From assembly GCA_040506195.1 (NCBI GenBank), contig JBEVXH010000008.1, positions 1 through 64,000 on the forward strand: a DNA stretch of 64,000 bases, in the 5' to 3' direction. A program made the position numbers and the translations under genes. This DNA is from Thiodiazotropha sp040506195 (lineage in GTDB: Bacteria > Pseudomonadota > Gammaproteobacteria > Chromatiales > Chromatiaceae). This document shows, one piece after another, positions 8,215-17,183 of this stretch; the stretch's first letter is position 1, and each line of letters starts with the position of its first letter. The notes under the pieces were generated by a model, which saw only the letters and a program-made list of their open reading frames with translations, was not told the origin of the DNA and did not search any database.

Positions 8215-9113
8215 CGATTGTTTTTCGGGTTTTCCGACCAGCCCAATTTGGCGCGCAGAATACTGTAATAGTCGTAGCCCTGTGGATGAATCAGACGCAC
8301 CTGGTGCACAGCCTTGCGGATCTTTATCACCTCTCCGGGCATTGCAGGGAAGGTAGCTTGACCATCACAGGTAATCTGCACATCCTCAGCGTGAGCCGGG
8401 TGGAGATGAATTTCAATCGTACTGTCACCATCCACCACAATCGGGCGATTACTCAGGGTGTGGGGACAGATGGGCACCATCACCACGGCATTCAACGTGG
8501 GATAGAGCAGGGGGCCGCCACCGGAGAGGGCATAGGCCGTGGATCCGGTCGGGGTGGAAACGATCAGTCCGTCGGAGCGCTGGTCGTTGACCAGTTGATC
8601 ATCCACGTAGGTCTCGAATTCGATCATGCGGGCAATATTCCACTTGTGCAGTACCACATCATTGAAGGCGAGGATATTTTGATGGGGTGAGGATTCATCG
8701 CCCATGCTGACTTCCAGCAGGAAGCGGCACTCCTGCTCATATTGACCGTTAAGAATCTCCTCAAGCTTGGCTGTCATCTGATCGGGTGACAAATCAACCA
8801 AAAAGCCGAGCCGGCCCAGATTGATACCCAGGATGGGAATATTCTGACTGGCGAGCACCCGGGCAGCATGCAGCAGTGTACCGTCACCACCGACGACGAT
8901 GACCAGGTCACTGTGGCTTGCCAGTTCAATTTGAGGGACGCTGGTGAGCGGTTTCCCCTTCAGAAGGCGGCAGGTGGCCTCTTCGAATATAACCTCCCTG
9001 TTCTGGGATAGTAGAAACTCATACAGCGTAAGCAGCGTCTCTTTTACCGTGGGGTCGCCATGCTTGCCGATTAATCCAATCTTTTGGAAGCGTGTGTATC
9101 TGCTATCTGACAT
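8208..9113 (-). CDS. nadK: NAD kinase
   Basis: 301 residues. It phosphorylates NAD to NADP in the cytoplasm. The diagnostic GGDGT is at 75-79, followed by the NLGRLGFLVDL strand-turn and the conserved substrate region NDQRSDGLIVSTPTGSTAYALSGGGP. Length and motifs match the E. coli enzyme (292 residues). It is the first gene of a two-gene unit with recN and is divergent from hrcA. No strong Shine-Dalgarno sequence precedes the ATG; the next Met would delete a conserved strand, so this start is kept. Confidence 0.96.
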   Translation of the reverse strand: MSDSRYTRFQKIGLIGKHGDPTVKETLLTLYEFLLSQNREVIFEEATCRLLKGKPLTSVPQIELASHSDLVIVVGGDGTLLHAARVLASQNIPILGINLGRLGFLVDLSPDQMTAKLEEILNGQYEQECRFLLEVSMGDESSPHQNILAFNDVVLHKWNIARMIEFETYVDDQLVNDQRSDGLIVSTPTGSTAYALSGGGPLLYPTLNAVVMVPICPHTLSNRPIVVDGDSTIEIHLHPAHAEDVQITCDGQATFPAMPGEVIKIRKAVHQVRLIHPQGYDYYSILRAKLGWSENPKNNRC

Positions 9114-9222
9114 CGAATTAAAATCGTGTAAGGCTTGACCGGTACGGATTTGGCATAGGGATACGCAACGTTAGCATGCCGATAGGGGCAATCCAAGCAT
9201 CCCATATCCAGCATCGCAATGC

Positions 9223-9251
9223 TTGACTACCTAGATGTGAGTTGCTAATTT
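9223..9251 (+). promoter_or_regulatory. Sigma70-type promoter of the hrcA operon
   Basis: TTGACT (9223-9228), 17-bp spacer, TAATTT (9246-9251). The CIRCE operator begins ten bases after the -10 box, over the expected transcription start. Confidence 0.65.
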
Positions 9252-9260
9252 CCTTATCAA

Positions 9261-9287
9261 TTGGCACTCATTTGGATAGAGTGCTAA
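9261..9287 (+). promoter_or_regulatory. CIRCE operator (HrcA binding site)
   Basis: TTGGCACTC, nine-base spacer, GAGTGCTAA: the canonical CIRCE inverted repeat (TTAGCACTC-N9-GAGTGCTAA) with one mismatch in the left arm. It lies 25 bases upstream of hrcA, so HrcA very likely represses its own operon. Confidence 0.93.
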
Positions 9288-9311
9288 CAACGGTTTCGGA
9301 GATTCCCATCG

Positions 9312-10367
9312 GTGGCAAACAAATCGGTCAGTGATAGCGTTGTCAACGAGCGTGCCCAGCACTTCCTCAAGGCGCTGATCGAGCGCTATATTCGCGATGG
9401 CCAGCCTGTGGGTTCCCGTACCCTGGCGAAAGATACCGGCCTTGATCTCAGTCCCGCCACGATCCGCAATGTGATGGCCGACCTGGAAGATTTGGGTCTG
9501 GTCTCATCTCCCCACACCTCTGCAGGCAGGGTACCCACAATAACCGGTTACCGGATGTTCATCGACTCGTTGTTGACGGTGCAAAATCTTAATAATCAAG
9601 AGGTTGAGAGGATACGAAAAGAAATTATGGTGGGGGGGGAAGAGAGTAGTGATGTCTTGAAATCGGCCTCCAAACTCCTCTCCGGCGTCACCCATATGGC
9701 AGGCGTGGTGACCCTGATCCGCAAGGACAAGAACAACTTTCGCCAGATTGAGTTTCTTCCTCTCTCCGATCGCCGGGTACTTGCCATTCTTGTCACCGAA
9801 GACGGTGAGGTACACAACCGGATTCTGCATACTCACCGTGACTTCACACGCGCAGAACTCGATCAGGCCGCCAATTTCCTCAACAAATCCTTCGCCGGAT
9901 ACGAGATGGAACTGGTACGTCAGCAGGTATTACAGCAACTTAACGATGCTCGAGACCATTTTGACCAGGTCATGACCCAGGCACTGACCATGGCGGGTGA
10001 GATGGTCAATGCCAGCGAAACCAAAGAGGACTGTGTCATCGCCGGCCAGACAAACTTGATGGAGTTTGCCGAACTATCCGGTCTCGAACAGCTACGGAAG
10101 CTGTTCGATGCCTTTACAGAAAAGAGAGAGATTTTACATCTGCTGGACCAGTTCCTGGATGCCGAAGGAGTACAGATCTTCATCGGTGAGGAGTCAGGGT
10201 ATCAACTGCTCAATGGGTGTTCAGTGGTCACCGCTCCCTACCAAGTCAATGAAGAGGTGGTCGGTGTATTGGGTGTCATCGGACCTACCCGCATGAATTA
10301 CGAGCGTGTCATTCCGGTGGTGGATATCACGGCAAAAATTCTCGGCGCCGTATTGAAAAAACACTGA
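9312..10367 (+). CDS. hrcA: Heat-inducible transcription repressor HrcA
   Basis: 351 residues. N-terminal winged-helix domain (ERAQHFLKALIERYIRDGQPVGSRTLAKDTG, then LSPATIRNVMADLEDLGLV) followed by the GAF-like domain ending GVIGPTRMNYERVIPVVD. It binds CIRCE and represses heat-shock genes until GroEL becomes limiting. GTG start with GGAG ten bases upstream. It leads hrcA-grpE-dnaK-dnaJ. HrcA is absent from enteric bacteria, so its presence helps place this organism outside Enterobacterales. Confidence 0.97.
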   Translation: MANKSVSDSVVNERAQHFLKALIERYIRDGQPVGSRTLAKDTGLDLSPATIRNVMADLEDLGLVSSPHTSAGRVPTITGYRMFIDSLLTVQNLNNQEVERIRKEIMVGGEESSDVLKSASKLLSGVTHMAGVVTLIRKDKNNFRQIEFLPLSDRRVLAILVTEDGEVHNRILHTHRDFTRAELDQAANFLNKSFAGYEMELVRQQVLQQLNDARDHFDQVMTQALTMAGEMVNASETKEDCVIAGQTNLMEFAELSGLEQLRKLFDAFTEKREILHLLDQFLDAEGVQIFIGEESGYQLLNGCSVVTAPYQVNEEVVGVLGVIGPTRMNYERVIPVVDITAKILGAVLKKH

Positions 10368-10384
10368 TCATCCCCATTTACAGA

Positions 10385-10410
10385 GGATTGTACGCCGTAG
10401 GGCGTAATCC
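10385..10410 (+). repeat. Hairpin between hrcA and grpE
   Basis: GGATT-(GT)-ACGCC pairs with GGCGTAATCC around a GTAG loop. No T-run follows. It sits in the 71-bp gap before grpE and may be a processing or attenuation site separating hrcA from grpE translation. Confidence 0.4.
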
Positions 10411-10438
10411 TGTTCCATCTATATAGAGGTCAAACGAA

Positions 10439-11056
10439 GTGATTGAAAAGGATCAAGCGCAAAATCAAGCAGAAGCCGTAGATGAGACGGAAGCAGCTGA
10501 AGCTGGATCGGAAAACGAGCATGAGACAACCGAAGAAGTGGATAACTCACAAGAGGATCAACAAGAGCTGACCAAACTGCTGGAAGATGCGCGGGCCAAG
10601 GCGGATGATCACTGGGATCAACTGATGAGAACCCGTGCGGAAATGGAAAACATCCGCAAGCGTAACCAGCGGGACCTGGAAAATGCGCATAAATTTGCGC
10701 TGGAGAAATTCTCCATGGATCTACTTCAGGTGTGGGACAGTCTTGAATTGGGTCATCAAGCCGCCCAGGATGAGCTGGTCGATGTGGATAAACTTCGTGA
10801 AGGCACCGAACTGACCCTGAAACTCCTGGTTGATGTCATGCAAAAGCATGGCATCGATCAGGTTGATCCTGATGGCGAGCCGTTCAATCCGGAATTTCAT
10901 CAGGCGATGTCGATACAGGAGCGCGATGATGTTGCACCCAATACCGTGGTGGCCGTGGTGCAAAAAGGCTATCTGCTGAACAGCCGTTTGCTGCGTCCGG
11001 CGATGGTGATGGTCTCCAAAGCCGGATCCGGGGCGGCGATAGACGAAGAGGCTTGA
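10439..11056 (+). CDS. grpE: Nucleotide exchange factor GrpE
   Basis: 205 residues. It releases ADP from DnaK. The acidic, disordered N-terminus (residues 1-45) is followed by the long dimerisation helix (LEDARAKADDHWDQLMRTRAEMENIRKRNQRD) and the C-terminal beta domain with GEPFNPEFHQAMS and VVQKGYLLNSRLLRPAMV. GTG start with GAGG nine bases upstream. It lies between hrcA and dnaK in a standard heat-shock operon. Confidence 0.96.
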   Translation: MIEKDQAQNQAEAVDETEAAEAGSENEHETTEEVDNSQEDQQELTKLLEDARAKADDHWDQLMRTRAEMENIRKRNQRDLENAHKFALEKFSMDLLQVWDSLELGHQAAQDELVDVDKLREGTELTLKLLVDVMQKHGIDQVDPDGEPFNPEFHQAMSIQERDDVAPNTVVAVVQKGYLLNSRLLRPAMVMVSKAGSGAAIDEEA

Positions 11057-11079
11057 ATCGCGGCTACTTGGCCCCACAT
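11052..11079 (+). promoter_or_regulatory. Sigma32 (RpoH)-type heat-shock promoter of dnaK
   Basis: CTTGAA at 11052-11057, 14-bp spacer, CCCCACATT from 11072, close to the RpoH consensus (CTTGAA ... CCCCATNT). It begins in the last codons of grpE and lies 60 bases upstream of dnaK. If real, dnaK has both HrcA/CIRCE readthrough control and direct RpoH control. Confidence 0.6.
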
Positions 11080-11139
11080 TAAGGACAGTCAGCAAAGAAT
11101 TACATATTTTCAATACAAGATTTCGGAGACACAAACATC

Positions 11140-13083
11140 ATGGGTAAGATCATCGGTATCGATCTGGGAACCACCAACTCCTGCGTAGCAGTGATGGAGG
11201 GGAGTTCCACGAAAGTGATTGAAAACAGCGAGGGTGACCGCACCACGCCTTCCATTATTGCCTATGCCAATGATGGTGAGATCCTGGTCGGCCAGTCCGC
11301 CAAGCGTCAGGCTGTGACTAATCCGCAAAATACCCTGTTTGCCATTAAGCGTCTGATTGGAAGGATGTTTAACGATGATGTGGTGCAGCGTGATGTGGAC
11401 ATGGTGCCCTACAAAATCGTCAAGGCGGACAATGGTGACGCCTGGGTTGAGGTGAATGGCAAGAAGATGGCGCCGCCGGAGATCTCCGCCAAGATCCTGC
11501 AGAAGATGAAAAAAACCGCTGAGGACTACCTGGGTGAAGAGGTGAAAGAGGCGGTTATCACTGTGCCGGCCTATTTCAACGATTCCCAGCGTCAGGCGAC
11601 CAAGGACGCCGGTCGTATCGCCGGCCTTGATGTGAAACGCATCATTAATGAACCGACAGCCGCGGCGCTGGCCTACGGCATGGACAAAAAGCGGGGTGAT
11701 CAGACCCTGGCGGTCTATGACCTGGGCGGCGGCACCTTCGATATCTCTATCATTGAAATCGCGGAAATCGATGGCGAGCATCAATTCGAGGTACTCTCCA
11801 CCAATGGTGACACCTTCCTCGGTGGTGAAGATTTCGATATGCGTGTCATCGACTACCTGGTGGATGAGTTCAAGAAGGATCAGGGTTTTGATCTGCGGAA
11901 CGATCCCCTGGCACTGCAGCGCCTGAAAGAGGCGGCTGAGAAGGCCAAGATCGAGCTGTCATCCAGCCAGCAGACCGATATCAACCTGCCCTATATCACG
12001 GCAGATGCAAGTGGTCCCAAGCATCTGAACCTCAAGCTGAACCGCTCAAAGCTGGAATCGTTGGTGGAAGATCTGGTGACACGCACCATCGAACCCTGCA
12101 AGATTGCCCTGAAGGACGCCGGGATTACGGCCTCCAAGATTGATGAGGTGATCCTGGTCGGTGGTCAGACCCGGATGCCTAAGGTGCAAGAGGCGGTGAA
12201 GGCGTTCTTTGATAAAGAACCTCGCAAGGATGTCAACCCGGATGAGGCTGTCGCCATCGGCGCCGCGATCCAAGGCGGTGTACTGGGCGGTGATGTCAAA
12301 GATGTACTGCTTCTCGATGTGACTCCGCTCTCCCTCGGTATCGAAACCCTGGGCGGCGTGATGACCAGGCTGATCGAGAAGAACACCACCATTCCCACCA
12401 GCGCCTCGCAGGTATTCTCCACGGCGGACGACAATCAGACGGCGGTAACCGTGCATGTATTGCAGGGTGAACGCGAACAGGCGGGGGCCAATAAATCCCT
12501 GGGGCGCTTCGATCTGAGCGATATCCCGCCTGCACCGAGAGGGGTACCGCAGATCGAAGTCAGCTTCGACATCGATGCCAACGGCATTCTCAATGTCTCC
12601 GCCAAGGACAAGGCGACCGGCAAGGAGCAATCGATCGTCATCAAGGCCTCTTCCGGGCTGAGTGACGATGAAGTCGATCGTATGGTCAAGGATGCTGAAG
12701 CCCATGCGGATGAGGACCGTAAGTTCCATGAACTGATCGGTGCCCGCAACCAGGCGGATACCATGATTCACGCCACCAAGAAATCGATGGAAGAGCTGGG
12801 CGATGATAAGCTTGAAGCCGGTGAAAAGGAGGCGATCGAGGGTGCAATCAAGGATCTCGAAGAGGTCTTGAAAGGCGATGACAAGGATGCCATCGAGGCG
12901 AAGACCAAGGTGCTGGCGGAAGCCTCTGGTAAGATGGCGGAGCGGCTCTACGCCCAGAAGGGTGCAGAGGGTGAAGCCGCAGCCGCTGACGCGGGTGCGT
13001 CTGGGGCGGAAGCATCCTCTGATGCTGCCGGGGATGACGTTGTCGACGCTGAGTTCGAAGAGGTTAAGGACAACAAAAACTAA
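11140..13083 (+). CDS. dnaK: Molecular chaperone DnaK (Hsp70)
   Basis: 647 residues, full length. N-terminal actin-like ATPase begins GKIIGIDLGTTNSCVAVMEG; NEPTAAALAYG and VYDLGGGTFDISI are the phosphate and connect motifs. The interdomain linker DVLLLDVTPLSLGIET leads to the substrate-binding domain and helical lid, ending in an Ala/Gly/Asp-rich tail with the conserved DVVDAEFEEV. It folds nascent and stress-damaged proteins with DnaJ and GrpE. Long antisense frames across this GC-balanced gene are codon-bias shadows. Confidence 0.99.
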   Translation: MGKIIGIDLGTTNSCVAVMEGSSTKVIENSEGDRTTPSIIAYANDGEILVGQSAKRQAVTNPQNTLFAIKRLIGRMFNDDVVQRDVDMVPYKIVKADNGDAWVEVNGKKMAPPEISAKILQKMKKTAEDYLGEEVKEAVITVPAYFNDSQRQATKDAGRIAGLDVKRIINEPTAAALAYGMDKKRGDQTLAVYDLGGGTFDISIIEIAEIDGEHQFEVLSTNGDTFLGGEDFDMRVIDYLVDEFKKDQGFDLRNDPLALQRLKEAAEKAKIELSSSQQTDINLPYITADASGPKHLNLKLNRSKLESLVEDLVTRTIEPCKIALKDAGITASKIDEVILVGGQTRMPKVQEAVKAFFDKEPRKDVNPDEAVAIGAAIQGGVLGGDVKDVLLLDVTPLSLGIETLGGVMTRLIEKNTTIPTSASQVFSTADDNQTAVTVHVLQGEREQAGANKSLGRFDLSDIPPAPRGVPQIEVSFDIDANGILNVSAKDKATGKEQSIVIKASSGLSDDEVDRMVKDAEAHADEDRKFHELIGARNQADTMIHATKKSMEELGDDKLEAGEKEAIEGAIKDLEEVLKGDDKDAIEAKTKVLAEASGKMAERLYAQKGAEGEAAAADAGASGAEASSDAAGDDVVDAEFEEVKDNKN

Positions 13084-13102
13084 TCAAGGATTCCAGTCCT
13101 GC

Positions 13103-13139
13103 AAACCGCACATCGGCAGTTCTGCCGATGTGCGGTTTT
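13103..13139 (+). terminator. Strong hairpin between dnaK and dnaJ
   Basis: A perfect 17-bp inverted repeat (AAACCGCACATCGGCAG / CTGCCGATGTGCGGTTT) separated by TT, followed by one more T and then GG. It lies 20 bases after dnaK. It probably terminates or attenuates transcription, giving less dnaJ than dnaK mRNA, or stabilises the dnaK 3' end. Confidence 0.75.
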
Positions 13140-13159
13140 GGCGTTATACGGGCATGAAA

Positions 13160-13193
13160 CTAGCGCTTGTTGAATGAGTGTTGACAGACCCTA
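13160..13193. repeat. Palindromic dispersed-repeat copy A
   Basis: CTAGCGCTTGTTGAATGAGT continuing to GTTGACAGACCCTA: a short member of the window-wide inverted-repeat family, with the two halves head to head. It lies between dnaK and dnaJ, just after the hairpin. Confidence 0.6.
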
Positions 13194-13253
13194 TTCAGAC
13201 AGCTTGACGAACGATGTATCTCAACAAATAACAGTAGTAAAAGATAAAAAACC

Positions 13254-14393
13254 ATGGCTAAACGCGATTATTACGAAGTTTTAGGCGTCAACAAGAATGC
13301 CAGTGAGGCCGATATCAAAAAGGCCTATAGACGCCTTGCCATGAAATATCATCCGGACCGGAACAGCGGGGATGCCGCTGTCGAGGCAGAACAGAAATTC
13401 AAAGAGGCCAAGGAAGCCTACGAAGTATTGACCGATGCGCAAAAGCGGGCGACCTACGACCAGTTCGGGCACGCAGGTGTCGATCCCAGCATGGGTGGCG
13501 GCTTTGGTGGCGGCAGTGCCAATTTTTCAGATATCTTCGGTGATGTATTCGGCGACATCTTTGGCGGGGGACGTGGCGGCGGTGGTGGCTCCCGTGTGCA
13601 TCGCGGAGCCGATCTGCGTTACAACCTGCAGCTTTCACTGGAAGACGCAGTCGCTGGAACAACGGTCAAGATTAGGGTGCCGACTCTGGTGAAGTGTGAT
13701 GTTTGCACCGGTAGCGGTGCCCGGAAAGGGACTACTCCAAAGACCTGCGATACCTGTGGCGGCCATGGCCAGGTACGCATGCAGCAGGGATTCTTCTCTG
13801 TTCAACAGACCTGTCCGCGCTGTCATGGCAAGGGGACTATGATCGAGGATCCCTGTCCTAACTGCCATGGTCAGGGGCGCGTACAGGAGCACAAGACACT
13901 GTCGGTCAAGGTGCCGCCTGGTGTCGACTCCGGTGACCGTATTCGCCTAGCCGGTGAAGGTGAGGCTGGGGAGCATGGCGGTCCACCTGGTGATCTCTAT
14001 GTACAGGTCGCCGTGAAGCCTCACGAAATCTTCAGCCGCGAGGATAATCATCTCTACTGTGAAGTACCGATAAGCTTCGCTGTGGCCGCCCTGGGTGGTG
14101 AGCTGGAAGTGCCCACACTGGATGGTAAGGTGATCCTGAAGATTCCCGCGGGGACGCAGACCGGCCGTCTGTTCCGGATGCGCGGCAAGGGTGTCAAGCC
14201 GGTTCGCGGTGGCCCCATGGGTGATCTGATGTGCCGGGTGCTGGTCGAGACACCGATCAAACTGACCGTCGAACAGGAGGATCTGATCAAGCGACTCGAC
14301 GAATCCATGAAAAAGGGTGGTGCGAAGCATAGCCCTCATTCCACCGGCTGGGTTGATGGAGTGAAAAAATTCTTTGAAAATATGGGCTTTTAA
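13254..14393 (+). CDS. dnaJ: Co-chaperone DnaJ (Hsp40)
   Basis: 379 residues, type I DnaJ. J domain at 1-70 with the HPD triad (MKYHPDRN), Gly/Phe-rich linker (about 77-115), then four CxxCxGxG zinc motifs (CDVCTGSG, CDTCGGHG, CPRCHGKG, CPNCHGQG) and the C-terminal client-binding and dimerisation domains. It stimulates DnaK ATPase and hands over substrates. It is separated from dnaK by 170 bp holding a strong hairpin and a dispersed repeat, so its expression may be partly uncoupled. dapB follows after 25 bases. Confidence 0.98.
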   Translation: MAKRDYYEVLGVNKNASEADIKKAYRRLAMKYHPDRNSGDAAVEAEQKFKEAKEAYEVLTDAQKRATYDQFGHAGVDPSMGGGFGGGSANFSDIFGDVFGDIFGGGRGGGGGSRVHRGADLRYNLQLSLEDAVAGTTVKIRVPTLVKCDVCTGSGARKGTTPKTCDTCGGHGQVRMQQGFFSVQQTCPRCHGKGTMIEDPCPNCHGQGRVQEHKTLSVKVPPGVDSGDRIRLAGEGEAGEHGGPPGDLYVQVAVKPHEIFSREDNHLYCEVPISFAVAALGGELEVPTLDGKVILKIPAGTQTGRLFRMRGKGVKPVRGGPMGDLMCRVLVETPIKLTVEQEDLIKRLDESMKKGGAKHSPHSTGWVDGVKKFFENMGF

Positions 14394-14418
14394 AGCAAAT
14401 CTAGAAGGGGCGCATCGG

Positions 14419-15222
14419 ATGACAAGAATCGCAGTGGTTGGCGCGGCGGGACGCATGGGTAGATCCCTGGTAACCGCGGTTAGCGAAACTGAGGGATTGG
14501 ATCTGGGAGCTGCGACGGAGCGCAAGGGAAGCCAGCTGATCGGCCGGGATGCAGGTGAACTTGCGGGTATCGGTCATCTTAATATCTCCCTGCAAGCGGA
14601 TCTGAAAGCGGTCGTTGATGATTTCGATGTGCTGATCGACTTTACCGCTCCCACAGCTACCATGGCCCATCTGGCGATCTGCCGCGAAGCGGGCAAGCGT
14701 ATGGTGATCGGCACCACTGGCCTGAATGAGGCAGAAAAGCAGACATTGCGGGATGGGGCCGATGGTATTGCGATAGTGTTCGCACCCAATATGAGTGTTG
14801 GAGTCAACCTCAGCTTCAAGTTGGTCGAAATGGCTGCCAGGGTTTTGGGTGATGAAGCGGATGTGGAGATTATCGAGGCCCATCATAGGCACAAGGTCGA
14901 TGCTCCTTCCGGTACGGCACTGAGACTGGGTGAAGTGATTGCGGATACCCTTGGTCGGGATTTAAGTGAGTGCGCCGTCTATGGTCGGGAGGGAAAGACC
15001 GGTCCTCGGGATGGCAAGACTATCGGCTTCGAGACCATCCGCGCAGGGGATGTGGTCGGTGAGCACAGCGTCTGGTTCGCCATGGAGGGAGAACGGGTCG
15101 AAGTGGTGCATAAGGCATCAAGTCGGATGAATTTTGCACGCGGCGCCATCCGGGCTGCCGGATGGGTGGTAGGCAAGGAGAAGGGATTGTTCGACATGCA
15201 GGATGTGTTGAGCCTGAAATAG
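14419..15222 (+). CDS. dapB: 4-hydroxy-tetrahydrodipicolinate reductase
   Basis: 267 residues. It reduces the cyclic product of DapA with NAD(P)H in lysine and diaminopimelate synthesis. N-terminal Rossmann motif VVGAAGRMG, then FTAPTATMAHL, GTTGLNE, and the catalytic signature EAHHRHKVDAPSGTAL. The start MTRIAVVGAAG is chosen because AAGGGG precedes it and the upstream extension overlaps dnaJ without homology. It sits after dnaJ as in many gammaproteobacteria, where carAB usually follows; here an unrelated lipoprotein follows instead. Confidence 0.96.
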   Translation: MTRIAVVGAAGRMGRSLVTAVSETEGLDLGAATERKGSQLIGRDAGELAGIGHLNISLQADLKAVVDDFDVLIDFTAPTATMAHLAICREAGKRMVIGTTGLNEAEKQTLRDGADGIAIVFAPNMSVGVNLSFKLVEMAARVLGDEADVEIIEAHHRHKVDAPSGTALRLGEVIADTLGRDLSECAVYGREGKTGPRDGKTIGFETIRAGDVVGEHSVWFAMEGERVEVVHKASSRMNFARGAIRAAGWVVGKEKGLFDMQDVLSLK

Positions 15223-15231
15223 TTTGTGGGA

Positions 15232-15711
15232 ATGAAGAACAAACGCAGTCTCGGTATCTTACTGGTCATTGCCTGCTTGCTGTCTGTCGGTTGCAGTAGT
15301 GATACTCCTTTGAGTCCGGAGGAGCAGCTCCGAAATGTCATCAGCGAGGCTGAAGCCTATCTCGAATCGCGGGATCTCTCCTCGGCAATGACCTTTGTCG
15401 ATCCGGCTTATAGGGATGAGAGCGGACGGGATTTCAGGGAGCTGAAGGCAATGCTGCTGGGCTATTTCATGCGTCACAAATCGATTCACATTATCTCAAC
15501 GATTAATCAGATCGATTTGCGCTCGGATAATGAGGCCGAAGTGGTGCTCTTTGCCGGACTTGCCGGGTCTCCACAGGAGACGGAAATGACGCTCTCCCAA
15601 TGGCGCGGGGAGTTGCTGCGTTTACAGTTGATGTTTAATCGCAGTGATGATGACTGGCGTTTGCAGATGGCGCAGTGGCGCCGCGCCACACCGCAGGATT
15701 TTGCCCTCTAG
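15232..15711 (+). CDS. Hypothetical lipoprotein
   Basis: 159 residues. The N-terminus MKNKRSLGILLVIACLLSVGC is a lipoprotein signal with lipobox SVGC, so the mature protein is anchored by lipid at about Cys21, followed by SSD. The mature part has a helical EEQLRNVISEAEAYLESRDLSSAM region and then a mixed fold resembling nuclear-transport-factor-2/Cif-like periplasmic domains (inference, weak). A GTG two codons upstream (15226) is an alternative start. It follows dapB after nine bases and is probably cotranscribed. No function is assigned. Confidence 0.7.
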   Translation: MKNKRSLGILLVIACLLSVGCSSDTPLSPEEQLRNVISEAEAYLESRDLSSAMTFVDPAYRDESGRDFRELKAMLLGYFMRHKSIHIISTINQIDLRSDNEAEVVLFAGLAGSPQETEMTLSQWRGELLRLQLMFNRSDDDWRLQMAQWRRATPQDFAL

Positions 15712-15912
15712 GGCTATTCAGTTGACGGATCCCGTAAAATTCCGATACATAAGCTCCCACCGGCGAAGCAATTCTTCGTTAGACCGGAATACACCCTTCT
15801 CCTTCGGCTCGAGGGTGGATGAAAAATGGGCCAAGAAGGGTGGGTTGCCCTGTATCTGGCCCGGAACCTGCAGTTATTTTGTCGACTGAAAGCGACAACA
15901 GCAGGTTTAGCC

Positions 15913-16908
15913 ATGGTACAGATAGCACTCATGCCCCAGATTCAGGGGGATAAGCTCAAATCCCCAATCCCCGCAGAAGGGGACGATCTTGTTTCACAGA
16001 TCAGTGCAAATGGGGAGATTATAGGGGCTACATTCGATCAGGCCTTACAGGAAATGCTGATGGCTCAGGGTGAACAGGGCGTTCTGTTTCTTTCGCTTGC
16101 GACGTCAGCAGCAGATCCCCTTCAGCCACAGACTATAACGCCTCGGGATGGCGGGGTTTTGCCGCTGCAACTCCAGTTGGACGGCAAGCCTTTGCCGCTT
16201 CTGATATCCCAACAGCAGGCTGCATTGGCCGAACCGGCGCTGGATGGTGCAGTACAACTTAAGCCGCTTCAGTCACAACCACAATTGATGCAACCCGAAT
16301 TCCTGATCCAGCGACTGATCGAGAACGGTCAGTCTCAACCGTTGAAACTGCAGCTGCCTGAATTGGGTGCGCAGCTGTTGGAATCCGGACGACCTGTTGA
16401 GAGCGCCGGGCAGCTGTCCGCACTTTCACTGCAACTGCCGCTCAACTCATCCACGGGTATGCGGCCATCTATCGTCATGCCTCTGGATATTCCCGTCGGT
16501 CAGGCGGGATGGGACAGAGCGGTGGGAGAGCGAATCCAGTGGATGGTCGGTCAGAACATCCAACAGGCGGAAATCAAGTTGAATCCACCCCATCTTGGAC
16601 CGCTGGAGATAAAGATTTCACTGCAGAATGATCAGACCAGCGTCACCTTTGTCGCCTCTCAAGCCCCTACGCGAGAAGCCCTTGAGGCCTCGATTCCGCG
16701 ACTACGGGAGCTGTTTGGTGAAATCAATCTCAATCTCGCCAATGTGGATGTGGGACAGCAGCAGGCAGGTGAATCGGCCCATGACAGGAGAGCCGGACCT
16801 GACAGTAACGGTATAATTGGCAGTGATTCGTTAAGCCCTGACCAGACTCGGGAACAAGGTCAAACATGGATAATGGGTGGTGATGGCCTTTTGGATACCT
16901 ACGCCTAG
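15913..16908 (+). CDS. fliK: Flagellar hook-length control protein FliK-like
   Basis: 331 residues. The variable Gln/Leu/Pro-rich N-terminal half (QPLQSQPQL-type runs) is followed at about 195-290 by the Flg_hook domain: WDRAVGERIQWMVGQNIQQAEIKLNPPHLGPLEIKISLQNDQTSVTFVA, with the diagnostic L-PxxLGPLE(I/V). FliK measures hook length and switches the flagellar export apparatus to filament substrates. The start MVQIALMPQ is preferred (AGG nine bases upstream); a 29-residue extension is possible. No other flagellar gene is nearby, so it is either one of two FliK paralogues or a relocated gene. Confidence 0.85.
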   Translation: MVQIALMPQIQGDKLKSPIPAEGDDLVSQISANGEIIGATFDQALQEMLMAQGEQGVLFLSLATSAADPLQPQTITPRDGGVLPLQLQLDGKPLPLLISQQQAALAEPALDGAVQLKPLQSQPQLMQPEFLIQRLIENGQSQPLKLQLPELGAQLLESGRPVESAGQLSALSLQLPLNSSTGMRPSIVMPLDIPVGQAGWDRAVGERIQWMVGQNIQQAEIKLNPPHLGPLEIKISLQNDQTSVTFVASQAPTREALEASIPRLRELFGEINLNLANVDVGQQQAGESAHDRRAGPDSNGIIGSDSLSPDQTREQGQTWIMGGDGLLDTYA

Positions 16909-17183
16909 CATCTAACCTTCGCTCACCGACCGACGATGAATTCCTCTGTTGTGAGGATATTCGCGGTTATGCTGTGACAAAAGCAGGATACGAACCGTGT
17001 TATCTCCAGGATATCCCCTCAATATCGTTATTTGATAGGTTGTCAATCCAATCGAGGGGGGAGAGGTCCGTGAAAATATGAAAACAGCCGCATCTATACC
17101 CCTGTTCTTACATTTTGGCTATTTCAAACTGGACGGCAGTAGGCGAGAATGGGTGATCGAGAGGAGGAACTACGGAACGTCTG

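Noticed and set aside
12046..12771. 241-codon frame antisense to dnaK (and similar frames at 11110-11784)
   Set aside because: Overlaps the highly conserved dnaK; no homology or start signal.
15913..16908. Flagellar gene cluster
   Set aside because: Only fliK is present; neighbours are dapB, a lipoprotein and lapA, so no flagellar operon can be claimed.
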